Source: GCA-2693325 sp036343635 (GTDB lineage Bacteria > Latescibacterota > UBA2968 > UBA8231). Taken from it: a DNA stretch of 64,000 nucleotides. The position numbers and the translations under genes were made by a program. The stretch is taken from contig JAYYVF010000088.1 in NCBI GenBank assembly GCA_036343635.1, positions 1 through 64,000 on the forward strand. The letters are read 5' to 3'. Below, in pieces: positions 27,463 through 36,562 of this stretch; position 1 is the first letter of the stretch; each line of letters starts with the position of its first letter. The notes below the pieces were generated by a model, which made no database searches, was not told the origin of the DNA, and saw nothing but the letters and a program-made list of their open reading frames with translations.

Positions 27463-28875
27463 TTATTTTAATAAAAGTACTTTTGTTTGAAACGACTGTG
27501 TAGTGGTAGACATACGGATAAAATATAGGCCATTACCTACAGGTATACCTTTTTGGTCTTGGCCATTCCAATTCATTCGATGGAAACCTAGTGGGAATTC
27601 ATTGTTCGCGAGAGTTTTTACCTGTCGACCCAGGGCATCGTAAACTGTGATTCTTAATAAACTATTTTCGGCCAGAGTAAATGGGATTGATACGTTCGAG
27701 TTGAAAGGATTAGGGTAAACTGTTCCAAGGGAATTTTCCTTTGGTAATGGGATTAATGCGTTTACCGCTGTTGGCACTGTAGGGCTATCCAAAATAATAA
27801 TACTGACCGGAGGAAGCCCCGTATCAATTTTACTAACCAACAAATCGCCATTTTCGGCATCAAAAATCTTTAAACCCACACTTTTTGGATCAGAGAAACT
27901 GCCTTGATCCGCCACAATAAGCCTTCCGTCCTCTATAACTATGTCTGCGATATAGCCCCCGCTAAGACCAGTAAGTGCTTTGCCAACAGTTTTTGAAGTG
28001 AGATTAAACGGAAGAACACTGTTTGTAAAATTTTCATCTGATATAACGGCATAACCGCGACTTTCATCGAGCATAGCTATTGCATTTAAGTCTCCGCCTA
28101 AAGCGGCCTCGTCAATGGCAATTCCTAAACTCATCTGTGTATCGAGGTCAATAATATCTATACCTCCATTACGATCTCCGAAATGAGCAGATCCGCTCAC
28201 TATCAGCTTACGACCAACGTTTATCATACGGTTGGGGTTAGAGACACTGAGTCTTATTCCTTGGACGCCGCTTAATTTTTGATTTGTATCGATTAGTTTA
28301 TCCGAATATTTATCGACCAAAATTATATAGGATTTGTCAGCGGGTCCCCAGTTAGTAGTTCGGTCTAAACGTTGACAGCTCAGATATGCTACATTGCCTA
28401 CGCTTATTATTTGAGAAACTTCTGGTAGCCCATCGGAATCAGCGAAAATACTAAGGTCTACCCGTTTTATTTCAACACCGTTGGTAGGATTTACAACCAG
28501 CAATTCCGGTCGTTCATACAATGTGACGTAAGCTTTGTTCGGCCTAATGATCTCGATATCATGTGGGTTTGCTCCATTTCCTACAGAGAATTGTAGAATG
28601 GGCAGGCTTGGGTTTTCAGGGTTTAAGACGAGAATGTTATCTTGACCGAGACGATTTACAATATAGATATTGCCATTTTGATAGTGCCCTACTGCATCAG
28701 AATGAATCGCTAACACATTTATTTCGGCGTGTTCAGAATCAGCGGGAAGAAATGCTGTGCTGCCGGTAGAATAATCCGAAGTGACGATCAGAAGATCGGA
28801 GCTCGCATTTGCGTTAGTAGAGAAAAAATATATTGATAGAACAAAAAATGATTGGGTAATCAACTTACTTTTCAC
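27463..28875 (-). CDS. Secreted beta-propeller with type IX-like C-terminal domain, BtuG-like by context
   Basis: A 470-residue exported protein. It opens with a signal peptide (residues 1-25, ANA-S). Residues about 30-370 are repeated four-stranded blades typical of YncE/DUF5074-type beta-propellers (NPHDIEIIRPNKAYVTLYE, LLVVNPTNGVEI, YIILVDKYSDKLIDT). The C-terminal 85 residues are a FlgD/type IX-like domain with VYPNPFNSN, VYDALGRQVKTL and GNGLYFIRM. Its ATG overlaps the BtuB-like stop by 4 bases, so it is co-translated under the same B12 riboswitch. In Bacteroides, BtuG is a beta-propeller lipoprotein that captures B12 on BtuB. This looks like an analogue anchored by a sorting domain instead of a lipid. 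That role is inference. Confidence 0.75.
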   Translation of the reverse strand: MKSKLITQSFFVLSIYFFSTNANASSDLLIVTSDYSTGSTAFLPADSEHAEINVLAIHSDAVGHYQNGNIYIVNRLGQDNILVLNPENPSLPILQFSVGNGANPHDIEIIRPNKAYVTLYERPELLVVNPTNGVEIKRVDLSIFADSDGLPEVSQIISVGNVAYLSCQRLDRTTNWGPADKSYIILVDKYSDKLIDTNQKLSGVQGIRLSVSNPNRMINVGRKLIVSGSAHFGDRNGGIDIIDLDTQMSLGIAIDEAALGGDLNAIAMLDESRGYAVISDENFTNSVLPFNLTSKTVGKALTGLSGGYIADIVIEDGRLIVADQGSFSDPKSVGLKIFDAENGDLLVSKIDTGLPPVSIIILDSPTVPTAVNALIPLPKENSLGTVYPNPFNSNVSIPFTLAENSLLRITVYDALGRQVKTLANNEFPLGFHRMNWNGQDQKGIPVGNGLYFIRMSTTTQSFQTKVLLLK

Positions 28876-31145
28876 GAACGATTTCTCCCTAGTTTATTGG
28901 CAGAGATTTTTTTGTCGAAATTGAGTGTTAAAAAAAAGGAACGACCAGGCAATGGATAGGCCCAAAGATCCGCGGTCTGATTGTTACTGAGATTACAAAT
29001 TTCGATAATGAAAGTCGCCGATGCTTTCGTTGGAATTGTTAAGCGAAGGTCATGTAAAACGCGTCCGGCTACATTACGAAGATTTGCACGATCAATGAAA
29101 TGACGATTTTCTATATTTACGTCATAATTTAATTTCCACTGATTTACCGATAGCTCAGTATTTGCGTTTAGCCTATGTCTGGGCGCATTTGGAAGGTCTC
29201 GCCTATTTTCATAAGGGAAGGGTGAAAGGTTTTCTGTGTGCTGATAAACGTAATTCCACTTAAACCGTAACCACTGGGTTATGTAGATGTTACAACGTGT
29301 CTCTATACCGCTGAGTTGAGCAGCACCGATGTTGTATGGGCGAGAGATATATTGTGAATTGTGAATAAAACGAATGAGATTTTTGGCGCGATTGTAATAA
29401 CCGCTTATTTCAAGTAACGTTAGCCTGGGAAACTTCAAATTGCTGGTTTGATAAAGAAGCGCGATGTCATGTTTTTTGCTATGCTCGTTGGTGAGGTTTA
29501 CGTTGCCGGCAACCGCTCCTCGGTCTCCAAAGAGTTCAAAGAAGCTGGGAGCTCTTCTGTATTTTCCAACGTGTACGCGCAGTTCCCAACCTTCTGTTAC
29601 ATCGGCTGAAATCCCTGCTTGAATTCCTGATAGTGTTTTGGTCAGGTGCCGCTTTTTTGAATCTATCCCTGCGAGATGTTCAAAAAGTAGATCTCTACGA
29701 TGTTCTTTTTGGCCTGAGATTCTCAGACCAAATTTATTTGAATTAAGCAAAGGGATTTTTATTTCAGAGCCTACTGTTGATGCGAACCGAGTGCTTTTTG
29801 GGAGAGTACGCGATTTTCGTAAGCGATCATTTGGCGAAAACAATGTTTTTTTTTGGGAGGTGAAAACTTTCATCACCGTATTTAGCGGGAGCGCTATCGT
29901 TGATTCTCCAATGATAGCGTAACTCTGCATGCGATTATGCATATTTTGCATATCGATCCCCACTTCACCAAGAGAATCCTTAAACGTACTTTCTTCCACT
30001 ATGCTATGCGCTTTCAAACGGTAAATATTTTTCTTTTTGCTCCATCGACCGGTTAACGTGGCTTCTGTTATATTTCGCCATGTATTAAAACGCGCGTGTT
30101 GAGAAGGATTTGGGCCTATCCCGGGAATACCTTTGTGGTTCAGATTTAATGTGGTATAGATGTTGATATCGCGGGTGGCATATGGCCAATGGACTTTTGC
30201 CAGAGCGTGAAAAGATTTAAAATCGCTATTAATGCGTTTTGCCCAGCCGTCATCGGAGTTGTTATAGGGAGTTCCATTGTCGTCCCAGTATCGGAACATG
30301 TTCCCGCTTTTCTGATACTCGGCAAGATAAAGGTAGCGACCACGTTGCCAAGGTAATGCCAAAGAAGCTGTTAGTCGACGGGTATTAAAAGATCCTTCAG
30401 AGGCATTGAAACTGGTGGAGATCGTTTTGGGGAGACGTTTTGTCCTTAGGTGAACTACGCCACCCACACTGTGTCCGCCAAGCTGAGCCGGAATTGCACC
30501 GCGATATATATCTATTCTTTCAATTCCTGCTAGAGATATACGACTTAGATCAACACCGCCTCCAACTGCACTACTTAGAGGAACACCGTCGATATATATT
30601 TGAACTTGCTCCGAAGTAGAGCCACGAATTGAAACAGTACTGAAACTACCCAACCCACCATACCGACGGACGTTTACCCCGGCTACAGCGTCTAAAGTAG
30701 TAGCCAAATTATTATTCATTGTGGAATCCAAATAGATATTTTCGGACCAGTCAAAACTTCGTTCGTAGCGAGGTTCCTGTACGATGAGTTCATCGATAAT
30801 GATTGGTAGAGGCTCAATTTGGAGAGTTAAGGAAGCCGTTTGAGGTGTGATAATGAGTTTTTTTTCAAAGGAAGCATAACCTAATGCTTGTATTGTCACT
30901 ATCCACGTACCTGTTGTAATATTTTTTACGAGAAACCATCCTATAGAATCGGATATGGCTATACGGGTGCGTTGTTCAGAGCCTTCAGATACGAAGGTGA
31001 GCTGTGCGTAAGCAACAGGAGTATCATGACCTTTGAGGTAGCCCGAAACGTCTATGCTATGGCTATTTGAGGCAGAAAATCCAATAACAAAAATAAAAAA
31101 ACCTACCTCAAATCGAGGTAGGTAACGGGCGTGCACACAGAGCAC
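28872..31145 (-). CDS. btuB: TonB-dependent outer-membrane receptor, BtuB-like (cobalamin uptake)
   Basis: Predicted outer-membrane B12 (or corrinoid) transporter. An ATG at 31229 would put the riboswitch B12 box inside the coding sequence, so a later GTG is preferred: 31145, with AGGTGG 9 bases upstream, or 31136. From 31145 there are 757 residues: signal peptide (RYLPRFEVGFFIFVIGFSAS), a carboxypeptidase-regulatory-like beta domain, a TonB-box-like DELIV, a plug (DAVAGVNVRRYGG, VSIRGSTSEQVQIYIDG, GGVVHLRT) and a 22-strand-type barrel ending LNFDKK. B12 specificity rests on the upstream cobalamin riboswitch. The intrinsic terminator overlaps the signal-peptide codons. Confidence 0.82.
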   Translation of the reverse strand: MLCVHARYLPRFEVGFFIFVIGFSASNSHSIDVSGYLKGHDTPVAYAQLTFVSEGSEQRTRIAISDSIGWFLVKNITTGTWIVTIQALGYASFEKKLIITPQTASLTLQIEPLPIIIDELIVQEPRYERSFDWSENIYLDSTMNNNLATTLDAVAGVNVRRYGGLGSFSTVSIRGSTSEQVQIYIDGVPLSSAVGGGVDLSRISLAGIERIDIYRGAIPAQLGGHSVGGVVHLRTKRLPKTISTSFNASEGSFNTRRLTASLALPWQRGRYLYLAEYQKSGNMFRYWDDNGTPYNNSDDGWAKRINSDFKSFHALAKVHWPYATRDINIYTTLNLNHKGIPGIGPNPSQHARFNTWRNITEATLTGRWSKKKNIYRLKAHSIVEESTFKDSLGEVGIDMQNMHNRMQSYAIIGESTIALPLNTVMKVFTSQKKTLFSPNDRLRKSRTLPKSTRFASTVGSEIKIPLLNSNKFGLRISGQKEHRRDLLFEHLAGIDSKKRHLTKTLSGIQAGISADVTEGWELRVHVGKYRRAPSFFELFGDRGAVAGNVNLTNEHSKKHDIALLYQTSNLKFPRLTLLEISGYYNRAKNLIRFIHNSQYISRPYNIGAAQLSGIETRCNIYITQWLRFKWNYVYQHTENLSPFPYENRRDLPNAPRHRLNANTELSVNQWKLNYDVNIENRHFIDRANLRNVAGRVLHDLRLTIPTKASATFIIEICNLSNNQTADLWAYPLPGRSFFLTLNFDKKISANKLGRNRS
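31087..31123 (-). terminator. Intrinsic terminator of the B12 riboswitch expression platform
   Basis: On the minus strand ACCTACCTC-GATTT-GAGGTAGGT forms a 9-bp perfect stem with a 5-base loop, followed at once by TTTTTTTATTTTT. That is a textbook Rho-independent terminator about 60 bases after the B12 box. It lies inside the first codons of the btuB-like gene. A second, weaker hairpin (AAAACC pairing with GGTTTT, near 31151-31176) with a T6 run precedes it and may be an alternative fold. Confidence 0.8.
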
Positions 31146-31182
31146 CGTAAAAAACCACCTTTCCTGCGAAGGTTTTAGTTCG

Positions 31183-31380
31183 TGTAGTCCCAGGCAGGTC
31201 TCCTGACTTCCGGTAAAAATCTTCGACACCTTCCCAACTTATTTGAAACAGTCAGTGGTTTGTTTGTCGTCGATATGACGTCACATTGCGTCAACCGGTT
31301 ACAGTGGCGCGACCGTGGCAGATTTCCACTGCCTTCCCTATTATCTCCGCCATTTTGATAGGCAGAGCACCTAGATTTCG
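31183..31380 (-). ncRNA. Cobalamin (B12) riboswitch aptamer
   Basis: On the minus strand the conserved elements occur in the correct order: GGTGCTCTGCC near the 5' end (31361-31371), GGGAAGGCAGTGGAAATCTGCCACGG-type core, the GCGCCACTGT element (31301-31310), and the B12 box AGTCAGGAGACCTGCC (31192-31207). Spacing fits the Rfam cobalamin class. It lies directly upstream of the BtuB-like receptor and is followed by an intrinsic terminator, so it should shut off transcription when cobalamin is bound. A covariance-model search would confirm the boundaries. Confidence 0.93.
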
Positions 31381-31516
31381 TATCTTATTTATTTCAAAAA
31401 AATAATTTTGATCAAGAATAGGTAGATAATAAACCTATGTCAAGATGGCCAATGTTTAGTAAAAATAAAAGCTGAAATTACAAAGAATTCCTACTGTTTT
31501 TTTAGTGAAAGGTCTT
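31381..31516. other. Upstream region of the B12 locus
   Basis: AT-rich stretch between the riboswitch and the amidohydrolase gene. It must hold the promoter for the riboswitch transcript on the minus strand, but I cannot point to convincing -35/-10 boxes. Together with the riboswitch it accounts for the gap between the btuB start and 31517; no further gene is visible. Confidence 0.5.
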
Positions 31517-32362
31517 TTACAGCCCTAGCAATTTGTTGCTTGGACGGTAAATCAATGCTTCAATTTCCTCTTCGTTTAGTCGAGGTAAAGAAGTTCCGTC
31601 CAACATTTTGTTTAGGGAACGAATTCCGTTTATTGATGCGTCTATGGTTGTAAATGGATAGTCACTTCCAAACAATAATTTGTGCCATACGCCGTATTCC
31701 TGGACTAACATCAGACTATTGTAGAATTGAAATGGCCGGTAGTGTAAGGCGCTAATATCAGCGTAAACATTGGGATGTTTACGGATTACAGCCACGCATT
31801 CCCCTTCATAGGGGTGTGATAGGTGGGCTAGGATTATATGTAGGTCGGGATGTCTTGTCGCAACAGTATCAATATGTCTTGGAAGAGTGCAATCTATAGG
31901 GGCTTGGGCGACAAAAGTTGTTCCGGTGTGGAGTAAAACAGGTAAATGATTTGTCTCTGCATAAGTCCACAAAGGGTCCAGTGATGGATCATTTGGATAG
32001 AACCCTGCATACATAGGTAAGAGTTTGATACCCTTTAGTCCGAGTTCTTGGTGGCCAAACCGCATTTCGTCTTCCCAGTTTTCCTGCGTTGGATCAATGG
32101 ATAGAAAGCCAATTAGGTGGTTGGAGTGTGAGGCCACGAATTTGGCCACATAGGAATCATCAACCCATAGGCCAGAATGTTTTGCTTTCCCACCAAATAC
32201 CACTGTTTTACTGACCTCACTTGCTCCGTTTCGGTACGATTCAAATGTGACGCTCAGATCTAAAGGTTTATCTGCTCTAGCGACGTCTCGTGCCTGTTGT
32301 TGAAAAGTATCGGAAAAATGATCCGGAAATAGCCATGCGTGGCTGTGTACGTCTATTATCAT
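31517..32362 (-). CDS. Amidohydrolase family protein (metal-dependent TIM barrel)
   Basis: A 281-residue hydrolase or decarboxylase of the amidohydrolase_2 group. The metal-binding HxH is at residues 6-8 (VHSHAW), a third His is in LPVLLHTGTT, AHLSHPYEGE follows, and the catalytic Asp is in LLFGSDYPFT. It is the last gene of the run that starts with the ABC ATPase, 16 bases after the DUF4340 protein. A functional link to that transporter is not obvious. The substrate is unknown. Confidence 0.85.
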   Translation of the reverse strand: MIIDVHSHAWLFPDHFSDTFQQQARDVARADKPLDLSVTFESYRNGASEVSKTVVFGGKAKHSGLWVDDSYVAKFVASHSNHLIGFLSIDPTQENWEDEMRFGHQELGLKGIKLLPMYAGFYPNDPSLDPLWTYAETNHLPVLLHTGTTFVAQAPIDCTLPRHIDTVATRHPDLHIILAHLSHPYEGECVAVIRKHPNVYADISALHYRPFQFYNSLMLVQEYGVWHKLLFGSDYPFTTIDASINGIRSLNKMLDGTSLPRLNEEEIEALIYRPSNKLLGL

Positions 32363-32378
32363 GGTCAGTCTTTCGTAA

Positions 32379-33407
32379 TTAAAAAGGTGTCCGCGGCTCT
32401 ATTTTTTCATATGAATTTGGAGTAGGTAGGCTATCTATCAGAGCGCTTTTTTTTGGATAAAGCAACTGAGCTTTCTGGTTTGTTATTGTAAACACCAGAC
32501 CCGTAGATCTTGATCGCAGTAGATTGTGCTCCATTTCGGTAGCGGTTATGTCAAGCGTATCAACGCGCCCTGTAGCTGAATACAATTTTATTGATTGAGC
32601 ATTTTTGAATTTCGCTGAAGTCATTTTGTAGTTTTGCAACTTGGTCCATTTAAGTCGATGCAAGAAAGCAATATAGGCATAGGCACTTTCAGGTGTACAA
32701 TCAAAACTGCCATTTTCCAGATCAATGCGCCAGATGTAGTTAGGGATTTGGGGGATGCCTTGGTTCGCTCCTGGGGAATAAGAATCATCTAACTGTCTGT
32801 ATAGGGCACGTACTTCGTGACTTGAATCAAAAACAACTCGTTCAAACGGCTGAGACTTTAAGGCTCTTGGCCAGACATGCTTATCCAGTAAAGGGGGATC
32901 GCCAGCATCAAAGGCATGGGCCGCGTTCGCGTGCAGATGATAGATGGTGTCGGCGCCAGCTAATTGGACATAGGATTCGCTAGCTCCGGCCTCAGGTGCC
33001 CCTCTTCCTAACCGAACAGATAGTAGTGTTTCACGTTTTTCGCCTAATAGGGTGATTACTGGACTATTGGGTAGTAACTGATAATGATGAAGATCTCCAG
33101 GTTCTGTTGAAACAATACTTGCTGTAGCTTTTGTTAGACTGTTAAGGACATGTTTAATGCGCCTAGGTTCGACATATGCGCTATGGTAGTCGGGATATCG
33201 CCATATTGAATCGATTTTTACATAACGCCAACTACGGCCGTCGCTGGCACGAGCAACTATTTCGGTAGTTTGTCCCTCGGGGATTGGTTTGAGGGTGCGT
33301 ATACCACTGCGGAGCAAATTTTCTTTTGTCTTGTATTTAACAACGCGCTGTTCCGTAATTATGAGTGCTGTAAATACGACAAACAGGAAGATAAGTAACC
33401 GATTCAT
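32379..33407 (-). CDS. DUF4340-type protein, membrane-anchored
   Basis: A 342-residue protein with one N-terminal hydrophobic helix (residues 2-18) and a large periplasmic region. The layout (RYVKIDSIWRYPDYHSAYVEPRRI near residue 60, then a beta-rich domain) matches DUF4340 proteins that accompany GldG-like subunits. Its start overlaps the GldG-like stop by 4 bases, so they are co-translated. Function is unproven; it is probably an accessory of the ABC complex. Confidence 0.75.
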   Translation of the reverse strand: MNRLLIFLFVVFTALIITEQRVVKYKTKENLLRSGIRTLKPIPEGQTTEIVARASDGRSWRYVKIDSIWRYPDYHSAYVEPRRIKHVLNSLTKATASIVSTEPGDLHHYQLLPNSPVITLLGEKRETLLSVRLGRGAPEAGASESYVQLAGADTIYHLHANAAHAFDAGDPPLLDKHVWPRALKSQPFERVVFDSSHEVRALYRQLDDSYSPGANQGIPQIPNYIWRIDLENGSFDCTPESAYAYIAFLHRLKWTKLQNYKMTSAKFKNAQSIKLYSATGRVDTLDITATEMEHNLLRSRSTGLVFTITNQKAQLLYPKKSALIDSLPTPNSYEKIEPRTPF

Positions 33408-36400
33408 GAGCTTTTTCTACTGAAGGAACGAAGGCGTAAAAATCCGAAAGTTATAAAGACCGATGGACATAATCCCACAACAATAATCCGCCAAATTTGC
33501 TTGGATGACGAACTCTGAAATGCAAATCCCCGTGCAGTTGGTCTGCGTGCTTGCAGTTTACCTAACTCGGTACCGTAAGCCATATTAGCAATAGTATTGA
33601 GTATGAACTGGTCGTGTTGAAATCCATCTGCGTACAAATACTTATTCTTAAACATCTCAGATGACCCAATGAGCATGAGTGTGCCCTCATTCTGTGCTTC
33701 ACCATCAAATGAAATTTGAGTTCGTCCCTCGTCGTTTTCTGAGAGGCTGACTGGGTCGAATCTTCCATGGAAAGACATCGCTAAAGCTTGCTTGCCGGGA
33801 AGATGCTCTTTCTGTGGTGTCAAAACCTCTAATGGCAACCAGCCTCCCTTCCAATCAAACGACCAACTTCGATTTGAAGTCGAAATAAGTGTTTCGGCTT
33901 TAATGCCCAAAGATGCCAATTTTTGTTTGTCGATAGAGAAACGGTTACCCCAGATAAACAATAAGTCACCTAAGTAGCGTGTTTCAGGTCTTTCTTGTGA
34001 ATAATTGGACCCTACCGACCGAATTAAAAAGGGGAGTGCTACTTTTTGTGGATCATATTCCCGTATGGCTGAGCGGTTTATTTGAGTATCTAAGTCAAGG
34101 TGTGATTGTGTTTGATCAAAAAGAATTTCACGTACTTGCTTTATACCGAACAACTCAGTGAAGCGGTTTAGATCTTGAAATTGTGGCTGTGGCCAATAAA
34201 CTGTCTGAAATCCATTTCCTCGATACTGTCGCTGTTGAATATTGAAATGCTGTAGAGCTACTAAAGCCTTGCCTCCAGATGCCAGATGTCTGCTTAGTAA
34301 TTCTATCACGCGTTTCGAATCGCGTCGAGGCTGTAGCCACACAAGTATATCAGTGTTAACGGGCAAAACAGGATTCTTAGGATTAACGTGCAGTACATCA
34401 TACAGGTAATTATTTAAGAGTGCTTTCAATTCGCTGTATACATCTGCCCCTCCTGGAGCGATAAGGCCTTTTTTCTGATAGTCTTCAAGTGCTTCGGCTG
34501 GAGACAGGCGCGGTAAGTCTGAAATTATTGCGATTCTTGGCTTGTGGCTTTTACTTAATTGTTGTAGGCCAGCCGCAAGCAGAAATTCTAAATGGAGCAT
34601 AGTACGACTATCAAGACGGGGAATATTTACTTTGCGTTCGGCATTTCTTAGGCTTAAGGAACTCCATATCGGTTGAATTGAAAGTGTATCGTGTTGCGTA
34701 ATTTCCTCCGCGAAAGGGCTAATATTTTCAAGTGCGAGAGTTGAGAGTTGAGAATCAGAAAAATTGTTAGGACGAAGAATATCGGTTGTTACTTCCCCCA
34801 AATTGAGTAAGTGTATTATACGGGATTCGTTTTTCTTTAACGGACCAGGCATTATAGCTCGTGGGCTTATAAATAGCCTCGCGTTTATTTTCTTCGAGTT
34901 TTGGAGTAACAGCTTCCGAACGGTTTGATTTGGTGTATTTAATTTGTCGTTTGTAAAATCTGCAAAAAGTCGGCGAGGACTGCTTGAAATCCAATTTCCA
35001 ATCCCAATTAAAGATGCAGCTATTAGCACCATGATCAAAATTTTGGATTGTGATAGTCGTTGGATCGTCCATTGTTGCCAAAGTTTGTATCTATATATTG
35101 CAATGCCGAGGACGAAAGACGGGACAACAAAAATAACAAGCACTCGCCATAGCAATCTCTCATTGTTGCTTGGCAAAACTAGTCGAGAGGGAGGTTGTTT
35201 GTCTATACGAGCTCTAATAATTCTTTCCGGGTCACCATATGTTCGTGCTAAATTGTTGAGAAAAATTCGGTGAGCATAACCATTTTGGTTTATAAGTTCA
35301 TCGCGAAAAGGTGATGCACTGGCGAGGACCAATAGTTCGCCATGCCAGTTATTTTTAGGCTTTAATTGTACAATGAGATTCTGTTTTGGGACCGGGTAAC
35401 TACCGACAAGGTCGCTTTCTGTAAAAGGTTCGGCTGGAAGGGAAAGAACGCGTACGTGTTCTGTTGTTGTACCCATTGGTCGAGCCCTGAATCCACTTTC
35501 TTCGGAGGCTAATGGATCTATTTTAATTGGGCTTGGCGCGACAAAATTTAATCCGCCTCTGGCAGGAAGATGAAAGCCTTTCATGTCGTAAAAAGCAGGT
35601 AGCAAGCGTAAGTGAAAGGGAGCTTCGATTTGCCGAATTTCACCGTTAATCCGTAGTGGTACGTTACCAAAATTGTTGTCCATTACCAGATCTGGGACCG
35701 GCTGTAGTCCGAACGGTCTGAGAATGTCTTGCCATGAATTACTAAAAAGTTGAGGATAATATGTTATTGTTTTATTACTCCAGGAATAATTGATATCATA
35801 AGAGCTTCCAGCTAGGACAACGGATCTACCCGACTTGATGAAATGCTTTAGGTTTGTCACGTGTTCTGGAGTTACCTTCTGTGGCTGTATCCAAAACAAC
35901 ACATCTGCCTCGTGCGGTATCTTATTTTCATTCTTGAGATCAACCTCAATTACCGTTCCGTATTCGTTGAGTAAGGCAGGTAAAAAGCGGTAAGATCCTT
36001 GTATAGATACAGCGAAAACGGGACGTGGAGGAGATTGTTGTCCCTTTAATCGCTCAATAATTAAGCCCTCTAAATAAGGCAGATGTTCTGGTTGTATGCG
36101 CTGAATAAGAATCTCAGGCTGACCTGAGGTGGTTAACACTAACGATGACCAAATATTTTGTTCTGAATGTTCGTCGTGCAGGACCTTCCTTACGCTGAAT
36201 GAAGAAACTCTTTGACTTGAAGCATAGGCGATGCCATTTAAGTTACTTGCATCGGGATCAATTACGCGGAAATCGATTTGTCCAGGAATGACGTCTTGCA
36301 TTGCCGCCAACAATCTTTGTACTTGCCGTGCGGTTTCTTTGAGATGGGAAGGTAGGCGACCTTCGGTGGTAGCGAAGTAGGTGATTTTTAAACGTCCGGG

Positions 36401-36562
36401 AAGGTTTTTAAGATAGTCTTCTGTTGATGGGCGGAGTTGAGATATATCTGCACTACCCCAGACGGGTCCGTCAACAAGTCGCAATATACTTCCCACGTAC
36501 ATCGCTATACCGAGCAATAGGATGCAGGCAAAAGTGGTTTGCAGCAAAAATCTCCGCTTCAA
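33404..36562 (-). CDS. Duplicated GldG-like ABC transporter auxiliary protein
   Basis: GldG subunits pair with GldF and GldA in gliding-type ABC complexes. This 1052-residue protein is about twice the usual 500-560. It has a membrane helix at 5-27, a first GldG-like periplasmic unit (about 30-460; LKITYFATTEGRLPSHLKET, PVFAVSIQGSYRFLPALL, GRSVVLAGSSYDI), two membrane helices near 468-490 and 505-525, and a second unit (about 540-960; RIAIISDLPRLSP, TDILVWLQPRRDSKR, GKALVALQHFNIQQ). A C-terminal membrane helix is near 1022-1042. This looks like a tandem duplication and fusion. It overlaps the permease by 4 bases and the DUF4340 gene by 4 bases. Confidence 0.8.
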   Translation of the reverse strand: MKRRFLLQTTFACILLLGIAMYVGSILRLVDGPVWGSADISQLRPSTEDYLKNLPGRLKITYFATTEGRLPSHLKETARQVQRLLAAMQDVIPGQIDFRVIDPDASNLNGIAYASSQRVSSFSVRKVLHDEHSEQNIWSSLVLTTSGQPEILIQRIQPEHLPYLEGLIIERLKGQQSPPRPVFAVSIQGSYRFLPALLNEYGTVIEVDLKNENKIPHEADVLFWIQPQKVTPEHVTNLKHFIKSGRSVVLAGSSYDINYSWSNKTITYYPQLFSNSWQDILRPFGLQPVPDLVMDNNFGNVPLRINGEIRQIEAPFHLRLLPAFYDMKGFHLPARGGLNFVAPSPIKIDPLASEESGFRARPMGTTTEHVRVLSLPAEPFTESDLVGSYPVPKQNLIVQLKPKNNWHGELLVLASASPFRDELINQNGYAHRIFLNNLARTYGDPERIIRARIDKQPPSRLVLPSNNERLLWRVLVIFVVPSFVLGIAIYRYKLWQQWTIQRLSQSKILIMVLIAASLIGIGNWISSSPRRLFADFTNDKLNTPNQTVRKLLLQNSKKINARLFISPRAIMPGPLKKNESRIIHLLNLGEVTTDILRPNNFSDSQLSTLALENISPFAEEITQHDTLSIQPIWSSLSLRNAERKVNIPRLDSRTMLHLEFLLAAGLQQLSKSHKPRIAIISDLPRLSPAEALEDYQKKGLIAPGGADVYSELKALLNNYLYDVLHVNPKNPVLPVNTDILVWLQPRRDSKRVIELLSRHLASGGKALVALQHFNIQQRQYRGNGFQTVYWPQPQFQDLNRFTELFGIKQVREILFDQTQSHLDLDTQINRSAIREYDPQKVALPFLIRSVGSNYSQERPETRYLGDLLFIWGNRFSIDKQKLASLGIKAETLISTSNRSWSFDWKGGWLPLEVLTPQKEHLPGKQALAMSFHGRFDPVSLSENDEGRTQISFDGEAQNEGTLMLIGSSEMFKNKYLYADGFQHDQFILNTIANMAYGTELGKLQARRPTARGFAFQSSSSKQIWRIIVVGLCPSVFITFGFLRLRSFSRKSS

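Noticed and set aside
31146..31229. An ATG at 31229 as the btuB start
   Set aside because: It would translate the B12 box itself (residues after MSKIF) and has no signal-peptide character; the GTG at 31145 with AGGTGG upstream is preferred.
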